This document shows, in pieces, positions 37,212 to 49,597 of a stretch of 59,949 nucleotides of DNA. This DNA is from Caldanaerobius fijiensis DSM 17918 (GTDB lineage Bacteria; Bacillota; Thermoanaerobacteria; Thermoanaerobacterales; Caldanaerobiaceae), in the NCBI RefSeq assembly GCF_900129075.1, contig NZ_FQVH01000015.1:1-59949 (forward strand), given 5' to 3'. The notes under the pieces are model-generated. The model saw only the letters and a list, made by a program, of their open reading frames with translations, made no database searches and was not told the origin of the DNA. The translations under genes were made by a program, and so were the position numbers. The number at the start of each line of letters is the position of its first letter. Position 1 is the stretch's first letter.

Positions 37212-38351
37212 ATGTTTACTGATAAAGCTATGACTCAAAGGGAGAGGTTTATCAACACGATGGAATATAAGGCTGTTGACCGCATACCCAACTACGAAGT
37301 AGGTGTCTGGGGGCAGACCATAGATAGATGGGAAAAAGAAGGTTTGAATATTTACGATCTGCATTGGGATTGGTTCACGGGAGAAGAATTTTTTGATATG
37401 GATGCCAGGGAATTTATAAATTTAAACTACGGAATGATTCCTCCATTTGAAGCAGAAATTATCGAAAAAACAGATAGGTATGAAATCATAAGGCACGAAA
37501 ACGGCGTCGTCACCAAGGCTTTGATTGAAGGGACGGCTCACGGCACCAGGGCCAGTATGGATCAATATTTAAAATTCCCGGTGGAAAATATCGATGATTT
37601 TCGAGAACTAAAAAAGAGATATGTGGCTAATATGCGAAGAAGATATCCCCCTCAATGGGAGAAAATCATGTTGCCTCGTTGGAAAAGCAGAGACCATGTT
37701 TTGGTGCTTGGTCGAAATTGCAGTACTTTAGGGTTTTACTGGAGAGCCAGAGAGTGGATGGGCACGGAAAACTTATGCTACGCGTGGTATGATCAGCCTG
37801 AGTTAATGCATGAGATGATGGAGTTTATAGCTGATTTTACCATAGAAGTTAGCAGGCCGATTTTGGAAAAAACCGATGTGGATTACGTGTTTATTAACGA
37901 AGATATGGCCATGAAAAGCGGTCCGTTATTGAGCCCCAAGACCTATAAGGAGTTTATATATCCTCATATGAGGCGTCTTGTCGATTACTTTAAGAGCCAT
38001 GGTGTAAGGTATGTAGGCGTTGACACTGATGGCAACTGCGAAGCGTTGATACCTCTTTTAATGGACGCCGGCGTGGATTTTATATGGCCTATGGAAAGAG
38101 CAGCAGATATGGACCCAATAAAATTGAGAAAGAAGTTTGGCAGAAGCCTCAGGCTTTGGGGTGGTATAGATAAAAGGATCCTTGCTAAGACAAAAGCTGA
38201 TATTGAAGAGCATCTGATGTCGTTATTACCCCTCATCGAAGAAGGAGGATTTATTCCAACCGTCGACCACCTGGTACCGCCTGATGTGCCGTTGGAGAAC
38301 TTTATGTATTACATGAAAAGGAAGATAGATCTTTTAAGCGGAAGATTTTGA
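37212..38351 (+). CDS. URO-D-fold protein, copy C of tandem three
   Basis: 379 residues starting MFTDKAMTQRERFINTMEYK with GGTGGGG upstream. The zinc position reads D271-T-D273-G, like copy A, and it has VDHLVPPDVP near the end. An insert of about 15 residues relative to copy A lies in the first half. Copies A and C look like closer relatives of each other than of B. It ends 101 bp before the rhamnosidase gene. Confidence 0.82.
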   Translation: MFTDKAMTQRERFINTMEYKAVDRIPNYEVGVWGQTIDRWEKEGLNIYDLHWDWFTGEEFFDMDAREFINLNYGMIPPFEAEIIEKTDRYEIIRHENGVVTKALIEGTAHGTRASMDQYLKFPVENIDDFRELKKRYVANMRRRYPPQWEKIMLPRWKSRDHVLVLGRNCSTLGFYWRAREWMGTENLCYAWYDQPELMHEMMEFIADFTIEVSRPILEKTDVDYVFINEDMAMKSGPLLSPKTYKEFIYPHMRRLVDYFKSHGVRYVGVDTDGNCEALIPLLMDAGVDFIWPMERAADMDPIKLRKKFGRSLRLWGGIDKRILAKTKADIEEHLMSLLPLIEEGGFIPTVDHLVPPDVPLENFMYYMKRKIDLLSGRF

Positions 38352-38375
38352 TTTTTTCATTACGAATTAAAGTGA

Positions 38376-38381
38376 TATAAT
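38376..38381 (+). promoter_or_regulatory. Possible promoter -10 box of the GH78 gene
   Basis: A perfect TATAAT 72 bp upstream of the rhamnosidase start, with only a poor -35 (TTTTCA, 38354-38359). It may give the rhamnosidase its own transcription in addition to read-through. Confidence 0.4.
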
Positions 38382-38452
38382 ATAGATATGGAAATTAAAG
38401 AAAAACTTAAGTTTTGTGAAAAAATGTGGGATATAAAAGGGGAGAGGATATT

Positions 38453-41101
38453 ATGGATACTAAATTGACAGTAGGGAAATTAAGGTGTAATTATTTGTAC
38501 AATCCATTGGGTGTGGAGACACCCAACCCGCGTTTAAGCTGGGCTTTGCTTTCGCAAGAAAGGGGACAGCGTCAGACCGCGTATCGGGTTCTTGTGGCAA
38601 GCGAAAAAGAATTATTGAATAAAGATATCGGCGACATGTGGGATTCTGGCATAGTGGAAACGGATCAATCCATTCATGTGGTTTATAAAGGAAGAGAATT
38701 AAAGTCACGGCAAAGGTGCTACTGGAAGGTTAAAGTCTGGGATATGGATGGAAAACCTTCTGCCTGGAGTGAAATAGCGTACTGGGAAATGGGATTGCTT
38801 AATCAAAGCGACTGGTATGGTCAGTGGATAGCTGCACCACATACTGGTAATATGGAGCCGTCTCCTGCACCGCTTTTTCGCCGCGTGGTTTCATTAGAAA
38901 AAAAGGTAGCATCAGCAAGAGCGTATGTTTGCGGCTTGGGGTATTATGAATTGTACATTAATGGGAGAAAAATAGGCGATGATGTTCTTAAACCTGCTTT
39001 TACCAGATATGATGAGACAGTGCTTTACAACACATATGATGTGACTGACGCTTTTAGACCGGGAGAAAACGTCATAGGGGTTATTCTCGGAAATGGCTGG
39101 TATAACTGTTTTACAAAAGAGGTGTGGAATTTTGAGCAGGCTCCCTGGCGGGATAAGCCAAAGCTAATGCTTCAGGTAATTGTTCAATATGATGATGGGA
39201 GTGAATCGGTGATTACCACTGATCGTCAGTGGCGTGTGTCCACAGGACCTATTGTGTTTGATGGGTTGAGAAACGGAGAGTTTTACGATGCCCGCCTCGA
39301 AAAGCAAGGGTGGAATGACGTTGGTTATGATGATAGTGAGTGGGAAAATGCGGTTATTGTACCCGGTCCTGGAGGCGTTTTAAAGTCTCAACAGATGACA
39401 CCTATCCGAATTACGGATACAATAGTTCCTAAAAGCGTTAAAGAAGTAAAACCAGGTGTTTTTGTGTACGATTTGGGGCAAAACATTTCAGGATGGGCTC
39501 AAATAAAGGTAAGCGGGCCGGCGGGGACAACCGTAACGATGAAATATGCTGAAAAGTTGAAGGATGATGGAGACATCGATACATCTAATATTGACGTGTT
39601 TGTAAAAAGTGGAGAATTTCAGACAGATAAATATACTTTAAAAGGTGAAGGGATAGAGGTTTGGGAACCCAGGTTTACGTACCATGGCTTTCAATATGTC
39701 CAGGTTACAGGATTTCCTGGTAGACCCACGCTGGACAACTTAAGGGGAAGAGTGGTTCATACAGATTTTGAAGCCCAGGGAGAATTTAAGTGTTCCAATG
39801 AATTGCTAAATTCCATTCAACATGCTGCCAGGTGGGCCACATTGTCCAACTATATGGGTATTCCCACAGATTGTCCTCACAGGGAGAAAAATGGCTGGAC
39901 GGGTGATGCACAGCTTTCTGCTGAGCAGGTGTTGATGAACTTCGATCCAATGACAGCATATACAAAATGGATGTCAGATTTTCAGGATGTACAGAGAAAG
40001 ACCGGACAGTTGCCGGGTATTGTTCCAACAGGGGGATGGGGATACAATTGGGGCAGTGGCCCTGCATGGGACAGTGCCATAATTTTCATTCCATGGTATA
40101 TGTATTTATATTGTGGCGATGAAGCCATACTTGAGAAGATGTATGATAACATGAAAAAGTATGTGGACTTTATGACCACTATGGCCACAGATGACATTTT
40201 AGAGTTCGGCCTGGGTGATTGGTGCCCACCTACAGGTGGTCCTGAAGGCCATAAATGTCCAGTAGCGGTGACCAGTACAGCTTATTACTATGTAGATACC
40301 CATATCCTATCAAAGGTGGCATCGATTTTAGGTAAAAAAGAGGATGCGGAAAGGTATGCGCAGCTTGCCAGAAGGATCAGAGATGCATTCCGCAAAAAAT
40401 TCTTTGATCCAGACACCGGACAGGTTCTCAGCAACAGCCAGACATCACTATCCTGTGCGTTGTATCAGGGATTGGTGAATGAAGATGAAAAGCAGAAAGT
40501 TCTGGCATTACTGGTGGAACAGGTGGAAAAAGCAAATAGGCATATAGATTGTGGCATATTAGGCGCAAAATATATTATGCACACATTGACGGAGTTAGGC
40601 CGGGCAGATCTGGCTTATGACATAGCAACACAGACCACATTTCCAGGGTGGGGTTACTGGATTGCACAGGGTGCAACCACATTGTGGGAAACATGGTCAG
40701 GGGACGCATCCCGCAATCACCACATGTTTAGCGATATAAGCGCATGGTTTTACAAGGGATTGGCCGGAATTAATCCAGACCCGGAGGTGCCTGGCTTCAA
40801 GAACATTATATTTAAACCCAATCCTGTGGGGGATTTACAATGGGTAAAAGCATGGCATGAATCCATGTACGGGAAGATAACATGCAACTGGGCTGTGGAG
40901 GGAAACAATTTTAACATGCATGTAATAATACCGCCAAACAGCACGGGCACTGTTTATATTCCCACATCTGACCCGGAGAGCGTAATGGAAAATGGTGAGC
41001 CTGTTTCAAAGCAGGTAGGTATACAGGTTAAAGGATACCAAGATGGTCGTGTTGTTTTGCTGCTTCAGTCAGGAGAATACCACTTCAGTTCAAGACTATA
41101 G
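38453..41101 (+). CDS. GH78 alpha-L-rhamnosidase (full length)
   Basis: 882 residues with the complete GH78 layout: N-terminal fibronectin-like domain (NPRLSWALLSQERGQRQTAYRV), the Bac_rhamnosid_N domain with AYVCGLGYYELYINGRKIGDDVL, a concanavalin-like domain (GVFVYDLGQNISGW), the (alpha/alpha)6 catalytic barrel with IPTDCPHREKNGWTGDAQ carrying catalytic acidic residues, GATTLWETWSGD, and a C-terminal sandwich. It releases alpha-L-rhamnose from glycosides or pectin-like glycans; no signal peptide, so it acts on imported oligomers. ATG 38453 follows GGGGAGAGG. Confidence 0.92.
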   Translation: MDTKLTVGKLRCNYLYNPLGVETPNPRLSWALLSQERGQRQTAYRVLVASEKELLNKDIGDMWDSGIVETDQSIHVVYKGRELKSRQRCYWKVKVWDMDGKPSAWSEIAYWEMGLLNQSDWYGQWIAAPHTGNMEPSPAPLFRRVVSLEKKVASARAYVCGLGYYELYINGRKIGDDVLKPAFTRYDETVLYNTYDVTDAFRPGENVIGVILGNGWYNCFTKEVWNFEQAPWRDKPKLMLQVIVQYDDGSESVITTDRQWRVSTGPIVFDGLRNGEFYDARLEKQGWNDVGYDDSEWENAVIVPGPGGVLKSQQMTPIRITDTIVPKSVKEVKPGVFVYDLGQNISGWAQIKVSGPAGTTVTMKYAEKLKDDGDIDTSNIDVFVKSGEFQTDKYTLKGEGIEVWEPRFTYHGFQYVQVTGFPGRPTLDNLRGRVVHTDFEAQGEFKCSNELLNSIQHAARWATLSNYMGIPTDCPHREKNGWTGDAQLSAEQVLMNFDPMTAYTKWMSDFQDVQRKTGQLPGIVPTGGWGYNWGSGPAWDSAIIFIPWYMYLYCGDEAILEKMYDNMKKYVDFMTTMATDDILEFGLGDWCPPTGGPEGHKCPVAVTSTAYYYVDTHILSKVASILGKKEDAERYAQLARRIRDAFRKKFFDPDTGQVLSNSQTSLSCALYQGLVNEDEKQKVLALLVEQVEKANRHIDCGILGAKYIMHTLTELGRADLAYDIATQTTFPGWGYWIAQGATTLWETWSGDASRNHHMFSDISAWFYKGLAGINPDPEVPGFKNIIFKPNPVGDLQWVKAWHESMYGKITCNWAVEGNNFNMHVIIPPNSTGTVYIPTSDPESVMENGEPVSKQVGIQVKGYQDGRVVLLLQSGEYHFSSRL

Positions 41102-41130
41102 CATTTATAGGCAGAAGATATTAAAAAATC

Positions 41131-41163
41131 AGGAGGGCATCTGAAAATGACGCCCTCCTTTTT
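41131..41163. terminator. Bidirectional intrinsic terminator
   Basis: AGGAGGGC (41131-41138) pairs with GCCCTCCT (41152-41159), followed by TTTTT on the plus strand; on the minus strand the stem is followed by GATTTTTTAA. It separates the convergent rhamnosidase and GHL6-like genes. Confidence 0.85.
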
Positions 41164-41189
41164 CATGTCATATTTTTTCGTGTCATATT

Positions 41190-43187
41190 TTATTTAAAAC
41201 TTATTGCTATCATCTGATGACCGTTAACTTCTGGCACTACAAACTCGACTCGGTTACCCTTTATTTCAAAAGCCAACGGTTTACCTTCAGGCACGCATAC
41301 TACTTCTTTTACTTCTTTAGGTACTTTTATGGATACATTAATATTGTACAGCGGTATAACGTCTTCTATTATGTCAATGTCCTGACTTCTCCGCTCAGGT
41401 ATATAATGGAGCAAATGCAGCACCCAGCGGTTTTGTTCTGCCTGTTCATTTAGCGTGACAAACATGGTAGTAGGTCCGCTGTGTCTCACGACTGGATCAG
41501 GCAGAAGCATATTCAGGGCATTGACGAGAAGCTGCTTACACCAGCGGGGAGCATTTTGATTGTACTGAGTAAAAATCGGGTGCATAAAGTAAATAGCTCG
41601 GCCGTTTTTTAATATACCAGGATAACCTATTTTTCCTGAAGAAGGTGTGTGTTTATGGGAGCAGAAATGTTCCCATGTCCTGTTGAAATACGGTACAACG
41701 GTGTATGCCAGTACTTCTGTGCCTTGCTCCGCTTCTACCTCCAATCCCCTCATGTACATGACGTGTTCTGTTTTTGGCAATCCCCTGCCTATCTCTCCCT
41801 CTGGAAGTATAAAGTCAGGGCTGTACGGCGCTTCACCCTTTAGCTTTATACCTAGTGATTTTATAGAGAAGGCGCTTTTGTCTTCATTTAAACCTGATTC
41901 AAATGATGCTATGATTGCGCCGCCGTCAGCTACATATTTGTCCAGTTTCTCAGCAAATTCTTGGGACACAGGTATATTGTCTGGTAATATCAGCACCTTA
42001 TATCTTGAAAAATCGCTCTTTGAGTCGATGATATCAAATTGATAGCCTGCTTCTTCCAGCATGCGATTTGCTCCCATGATGGCAGGGGGCAAACCTCCTA
42101 CATCAGCCCCGTAGAATTCTTCAGGGGTAAAAACACCGATGTCGGTTATAGCTCTGGCGCCCACGCACCAGGGTTCTTTCTTTTCTACCTGAGAGTAGAC
42201 AGAGCCTATAAGGTCATAGACCGCCTCGGACAACTTCCCGTTAGGCTCCAGCTGGTCACCGATCATGCATTTAGCATTTAGTGCCAGCATTCGGAAGCAT
42301 TCGTATTCCAGTGCCGCTTTGTTTTTAAAGGAATGAAAATCGCCCCATGAGGTGTGAAACTTACCTGTTATGCCGACGCAATCGAGACCCAGGTTTCTGG
42401 CGTAACGGACGGTTATTGGGAAATCCAAATATCCCCATCCTCCGCTGGGTAAACTTTCTAGTTCAAAGTGGGTATAAGCATCTACCACCGGTCTGTGAAC
42501 CGGTCCTATATGGCCTCTGTTGTAAAAAATGGTGCAGTCTTTATTATACTGTCTTATAAAATTAGTCATATCCTTCATAAATTCATTTATAAGCATCTGG
42601 CCATATTTTGTTCTGTCTTTCAGGTCAGAAGGATTCAGACCGGCTTTTTTCATGCCTTCACGGCAATATTTACAGGCGCAGGGTACGGGTGATACTATAT
42701 CAAAAAATAATCCATCCACAGGCAGCGTCTCTAGCACTTCTTTCGTTATGGCTTTTAGAAGATCTCTATATGGAGAGTTTACGCACAATCTGCGGTAAAA
42801 ACCCGGTTCAAAGGTGGAATTTCCAAAGGGGCGTCCATTGCCATCCACAGCCAGCCATTCAGGATGTTCCTCGGCTGTATATTGATCCCATTGAACTGTT
42901 ATGTAAATGGGGACCCTGATGCCATGCCTGTGGCACGCCTCGATCTGTTCCTTGAGGAGGTTTTTGTTTACCAGATGGGGATGTACCCTCTCGGGGAAGG
43001 CTTTGGAATCATAATACAACATGCCGTGATGGCATCTTGCAAAACACGTTATGGAGTTTACCCTGGCTTTTTCAAGGGTAGTAGCGAATTCTTCGGGGTC
43101 AAATTTTGCTCCGATATCATATATGTCGGGACTGGTGTGAAAATCCAGATTTACTTCTCTAAAAGGTAATTCAAATTTTTTATTCAT
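41190..43187 (-). CDS. GHL6 / GH42M-like glycoside hydrolase-related protein
   Basis: 665 residues. The N-terminal ~330 residues form a TIM-barrel of the putative glycosyl hydrolase GHL6 type (FARCHHGMLYYDSKAFPERVHPHL, PVDGLFFDIVSPVPCACKYC), the middle resembles the beta-galactosidase trimerisation (GH42M) amidotransferase-like domain (YKVLILPDNIPVSQEFAEKLDKYVADGG), and a small beta domain ends it. Such proteins are often annotated as fucosidase- or galactosidase-like without proven activity. It is the last gene of the minus-strand operon behind the GH2 enzyme. AAAGGGGG precedes the ATG. Confidence 0.7.
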   Translation of the reverse strand: MNKKFELPFREVNLDFHTSPDIYDIGAKFDPEEFATTLEKARVNSITCFARCHHGMLYYDSKAFPERVHPHLVNKNLLKEQIEACHRHGIRVPIYITVQWDQYTAEEHPEWLAVDGNGRPFGNSTFEPGFYRRLCVNSPYRDLLKAITKEVLETLPVDGLFFDIVSPVPCACKYCREGMKKAGLNPSDLKDRTKYGQMLINEFMKDMTNFIRQYNKDCTIFYNRGHIGPVHRPVVDAYTHFELESLPSGGWGYLDFPITVRYARNLGLDCVGITGKFHTSWGDFHSFKNKAALEYECFRMLALNAKCMIGDQLEPNGKLSEAVYDLIGSVYSQVEKKEPWCVGARAITDIGVFTPEEFYGADVGGLPPAIMGANRMLEEAGYQFDIIDSKSDFSRYKVLILPDNIPVSQEFAEKLDKYVADGGAIIASFESGLNEDKSAFSIKSLGIKLKGEAPYSPDFILPEGEIGRGLPKTEHVMYMRGLEVEAEQGTEVLAYTVVPYFNRTWEHFCSHKHTPSSGKIGYPGILKNGRAIYFMHPIFTQYNQNAPRWCKQLLVNALNMLLPDPVVRHSGPTTMFVTLNEQAEQNRWVLHLLHYIPERRSQDIDIIEDVIPLYNINVSIKVPKEVKEVVCVPEGKPLAFEIKGNRVEFVVPEVNGHQMIAISFK

Positions 43188-43275
43188 TTTAAAAAATTCC
43201 CCCTTTAATGTAAACTTGATGAGTTGAATTTTGATAGCAGCGGAACGATCGAATCTTTTGATACCAACTGAACTT

Positions 43276-46449
<3,174 letters not shown>

Positions 46450-46452
46450 TTA

Positions 46453-47574
46453 TTATCCCTTTTTTATAGTAGAATTTTTTATGCGCTCGCTGAGCATCTG
46501 ATAATACAGATCTTCGTCTATTGGCAGCTCCACCCAATCATCAGTCCATGTTGAGAGAAGCATGGCATTTGATATGGAGAGACTTTTAATTCCTTCTTCA
46601 CCCGGGGCTATAAGCGGTGTGCCTTTTTGAATGGCCTCCACGAAATTTCGAGTAATGCCGGGATGCCATGATGGTTTTCCGTTTATAGGTATCTCGCATT
46701 TCCAGCATTCTGGCTCGCCGAACCCGCCTTTGTACCTGGCGTTAAACTCTCTCTCGGATTCTCGTAGCCGCCAGAAGGTCAATTTATCGTCTTCTATGAC
46801 TATTTTTCCTCTATCGCCGGCGACCTCTAATCTGTTGGTCCCTGGAGTTTCACCTGTAGTCGTCACGAATACTCCGGTTGCTCCATTGGGATACTCTACA
46901 AAAGCCGTCACATCGTCTTCCACTTCAATGTTATGGTATTTGCCAAAATAACAAAAAGCCCTTACCCTTTTGGGCATTCCGCATATCCACTGCCATAAAT
47001 CCAGGTTATGAGGGCACTGGTTCAGCAAAACCCCGCCACCTTCACCGCTCCACGTAGCGCGCCATGATCCAGAATCATAATAGCTCTGTGAGCGGTACCA
47101 GTTGGTTATAATCCAATTTGTCCGCTTGATTTCACCCAATTCACCGGAGTCTATGAGGTCTTTTAATTTCTGGTAGAGCGGGTGTGTACGCCACATAAAC
47201 ATGATGGCAAAAACCTTGCCACTCTTTTTGGCTACTTCATTCATTTCTCTTACCTGCTTTGTATATACTCCTGCAGGCTTTTCAACTAACACGTGCATTC
47301 CCTTTTGAAATGCCTGAATAGCCAGAGGAGGATGAGAATAGTGCGGCGTTGCAATTATAACTGCATCTACGCCTGAGTTAGCAAAAAAGGCATCGTCATC
47401 ATCGAACAATTTGATCTTGTCGCCGTATTTTGATTTTACCCATTCCAATCTTTTTGGATCGATATCACATACCGCCGTGAGTTCAGCACCTGGTACTTCA
47501 CCGTTCATAAGGTATGTGGTGTGGCCACTGCCCATGTTGCCTATCCCTATGATTCCAATTTTTACTTTTTCCAT
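46453..47574 (-). CDS. Gfo/Idh/MocA family oxidoreductase
   Basis: 373 residues. Rossmann motif GIIGIGNMGSGH at the N-terminus for NAD(P), DAVIIATPHYSHPPLA, and the family motif VLVEKPAGVYTKQ with the conserved EKP lysine. The C-terminal sheet domain holds WRATWSGEGGGVLLNQCPHNLDLWQW with the catalytic His. It probably oxidises or reduces a sugar released by the locus. First gene of the minus-strand oxidoreductase/GH2/GHL6 operon. AAGGGGG precedes the ATG. A minus-strand TATAAT is visible around 47685-47690. Confidence 0.88.
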   Translation of the reverse strand: MEKVKIGIIGIGNMGSGHTTYLMNGEVPGAELTAVCDIDPKRLEWVKSKYGDKIKLFDDDDAFFANSGVDAVIIATPHYSHPPLAIQAFQKGMHVLVEKPAGVYTKQVREMNEVAKKSGKVFAIMFMWRTHPLYQKLKDLIDSGELGEIKRTNWIITNWYRSQSYYDSGSWRATWSGEGGGVLLNQCPHNLDLWQWICGMPKRVRAFCYFGKYHNIEVEDDVTAFVEYPNGATGVFVTTTGETPGTNRLEVAGDRGKIVIEDDKLTFWRLRESEREFNARYKGGFGEPECWKCEIPINGKPSWHPGITRNFVEAIQKGTPLIAPGEEGIKSLSISNAMLLSTWTDDWVELPIDEDLYYQMLSERIKNSTIKKG

Positions 47575-47729
47575 TTATATCCCCCTTTTTTATCTAAAAT
47601 TTAAATTTTGTTTATAACATTATAAATATAATTCTACATTTAGGTTAATAATCCTCTCTCTTTTAAATTTTTATGAATATTATTATAGTATGATGTTAGA
47701 GATATTGAAATGACATGCTCTTTTCTAAT

Positions 47730-47771
47730 AAGCGAGAATTTTTGAAGTCAAAAAGGATTCTCGCTTTTTTT
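47730..47771 (+). terminator. Strong plus-strand terminator upstream of the rhomboid gene
   Basis: AAGCGAGAAT (47730-47739) pairs with ATTCTCGCTT (47757-47766), with an inner TTTTTGA/TCAAAAA pairing, followed by seven or more T. No plus-strand gene ends nearby (the intervening 6 kb is minus strand), so it may end a short leader or small RNA, or attenuate the rhomboid transcript. Confidence 0.7.
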
Positions 47772-47818
47772 GTCGAACATTATAAACATGTGATAAAATT
47801 TTTAAAGGAGATTTGTAT

Positions 47819-48493
47819 ATGATACCTCTAATGGACACTGTCCCCCACAGAAAAAAGCCTTTTGTTACATGGATAATTATTATTGTTAATTTTCTGGTTT
47901 TTTTATTTCAGATTTCGTTACCTTCAAATATTTTGGAAATGTTTGTGTATGGCTTTGGTTTTGTTCCTCTAAAATTAACAAATTTGTGGCGTGAAGGCTT
48001 GCGGCTTGAAATATTGTTTTTTTCATGGCCTCTTATTACAAGTATGTTTCTTCATGGAAGCTGGTTACATCTGATCGGCAATATGTGGAGTTTATGGCTA
48101 TTTGGCGATAATGTTGAAGACAGGGTGGGGCATCTTCGTTTTTTGGTTTTTTATCTTTTAAGCGGGATTATAGCTTCTTTAACTCATTATATTTTTAATG
48201 AATATTCATCTGTTCCAACTATTGGAGCTTCAGGAGCTATTGCCGGGGTTATGGGAGCGTATTTTGTCATGTTTCCACTAGCTCGCATTATAACTATTAT
48301 CCCGTTTCTTTGGGTGCCGCTTTTTGTGCAGATCCCGGCCATTTTCTTTATCGGTTTTTGGTTTGTTTCGCAGTTTTTTTCCGGGCTTTTCTCTCTTTTA
48401 GGGCCAGCATTTGGAGGCGGTATTGCCTGGTGGGCACATATAGGTGGTTTTATCTTTGGGATAATAGCGATTCCTTTTTTTAGAAAGTTTTAA
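47819..48493 (+). CDS. Rhomboid family intramembrane serine protease
   Basis: 224 residues with six predicted membrane segments. Active-site Ser138 in GASGAIAGVMGAY and His207 in WWAHIGGFIFG; the HGSWLHLIGNMWSLWLFG segment has the H-x3-N-type signature of helix 2. ATG 47819 follows AAAGGAG; an open frame extends two codons upstream. It cleaves membrane proteins within the bilayer; target unknown. Confidence 0.88.
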   Translation: MIPLMDTVPHRKKPFVTWIIIIVNFLVFLFQISLPSNILEMFVYGFGFVPLKLTNLWREGLRLEILFFSWPLITSMFLHGSWLHLIGNMWSLWLFGDNVEDRVGHLRFLVFYLLSGIIASLTHYIFNEYSSVPTIGASGAIAGVMGAYFVMFPLARIITIIPFLWVPLFVQIPAIFFIGFWFVSQFFSGLFSLLGPAFGGGIAWWAHIGGFIFGIIAIPFFRKF

Positions 48494-48556
48494 TCAAGAA
48501 TGTTAATTTTTTATCTCAATATTTCTAAGTACTTTTGGGAGGGAGAGTAGAAACAA

Positions 48557-49597
48557 TTGGAGGGAAAAGATATACTTAAAAAGCTGAGCGACCTGAATGG
48601 CGTTTCAGGAAGTGAATTTATTTTGCATGATGTTTTAGAAGAAATCTTTAAGGAATATTCAGATGAGGTTAAAAGAGGCAAGATGGGGGATTTTGTGGCA
48701 GTCAAAAAGGGTGAAGGAGAAGAAAGATTAAAAATAATGTTGACTGCCCATGCCGATGAAATTGGGCTCATGGTGACTGATATAGATGATAGAGGATTTG
48801 TGCACTTTACAAATGTAGGTGGAGTTGATGCAAAAACATTGCCAGCCCAGGAGGTTATAATTCACGGCAAAGAAGATGTATTTGGGGTTATAGGTGCAAA
48901 ACCACCCCATGTATTGACTGAGAAGGATAGAAAAAAGTCTATAAAAATAGATGAAATGGTTATAGACTGTGGAATGGAAAAGGACGAATTAAAAAAGATA
49001 ATAAGTATAGGTGATTTTATTACTATAAATAGAAAGTCAATTGACCTATTAGGTGATTTTATAACCGGCAAAGCTCTAGATAACCGTGTAGGGATAATGG
49101 TTTTATATGAGTGCGCTAAAAACTTAAAAAATTTAAGACATATAGCTGATGTTTATTTTGCAGCAACAACTCAAGAGGAAAGAGGACTTGTAGGAGTTAG
49201 GACTACAACGTATGAGATAAATCCTGATATAGGGATAGTTGTAGATGTAACCTTAGGAGATAAATATGCAAATCCTGATATTCAGGTTGAATGTGGAAAG
49301 GGAGTAGAAATAACAGTAGGACCTAATATTCACCCGGAACTTTCTGAAAGGCTGATTAAAGTGGCGGATGAGTATAGTATACCGTATACAATAGATGTTG
49401 CAGCAGGTCCGACTGGTACAGAAACATGGAATGTTCAAATAAGCAGAGAAGGCGTTCCAACCCTTCTAATTTCAGTCCCTATAAAATATATGCATACATC
49501 CACAGAGGTTGTAAATTACAAAGATGTAATAAGAGCAGGAAGGCTTTTAGCATTATTTATTTCTTCATTGAAGAATTGGGGTGAAATTTATGCTTAA
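48557..49597 (+). CDS. M42 family metallopeptidase, paralog 1
   Basis: 346 residues of the M42 (glutamyl/TET aminopeptidase, formerly cellulase M) family. Metal and catalytic motifs: TAHADEIG (H65, D67), GKALDNRVG, TTQEERGLVG and MHTSTE near the end. The second motif has N where relatives have D (DDRVG). TTG 48557 is the likely start, with GGGAGGGAG upstream. The end overlaps paralog 2 by 8 bp. M42 enzymes usually form 12-subunit tetrahedra that degrade peptides in the cytoplasm. Confidence 0.88.
   Translation: MEGKDILKKLSDLNGVSGSEFILHDVLEEIFKEYSDEVKRGKMGDFVAVKKGEGEERLKIMLTAHADEIGLMVTDIDDRGFVHFTNVGGVDAKTLPAQEVIIHGKEDVFGVIGAKPPHVLTEKDRKKSIKIDEMVIDCGMEKDELKKIISIGDFITINRKSIDLLGDFITGKALDNRVGIMVLYECAKNLKNLRHIADVYFAATTQEERGLVGVRTTTYEINPDIGIVVDVTLGDKYANPDIQVECGKGVEITVGPNIHPELSERLIKVADEYSIPYTIDVAAGPTGTETWNVQISREGVPTLLISVPIKYMHTSTEVVNYKDVIRAGRLLALFISSLKNWGEIYA

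Noticed and set aside
41647-43169. Several plus-strand frames of 70-131 codons
   Set aside because: All are antisense to the GHL6/GH42M-like gene and have no recognisable protein features.
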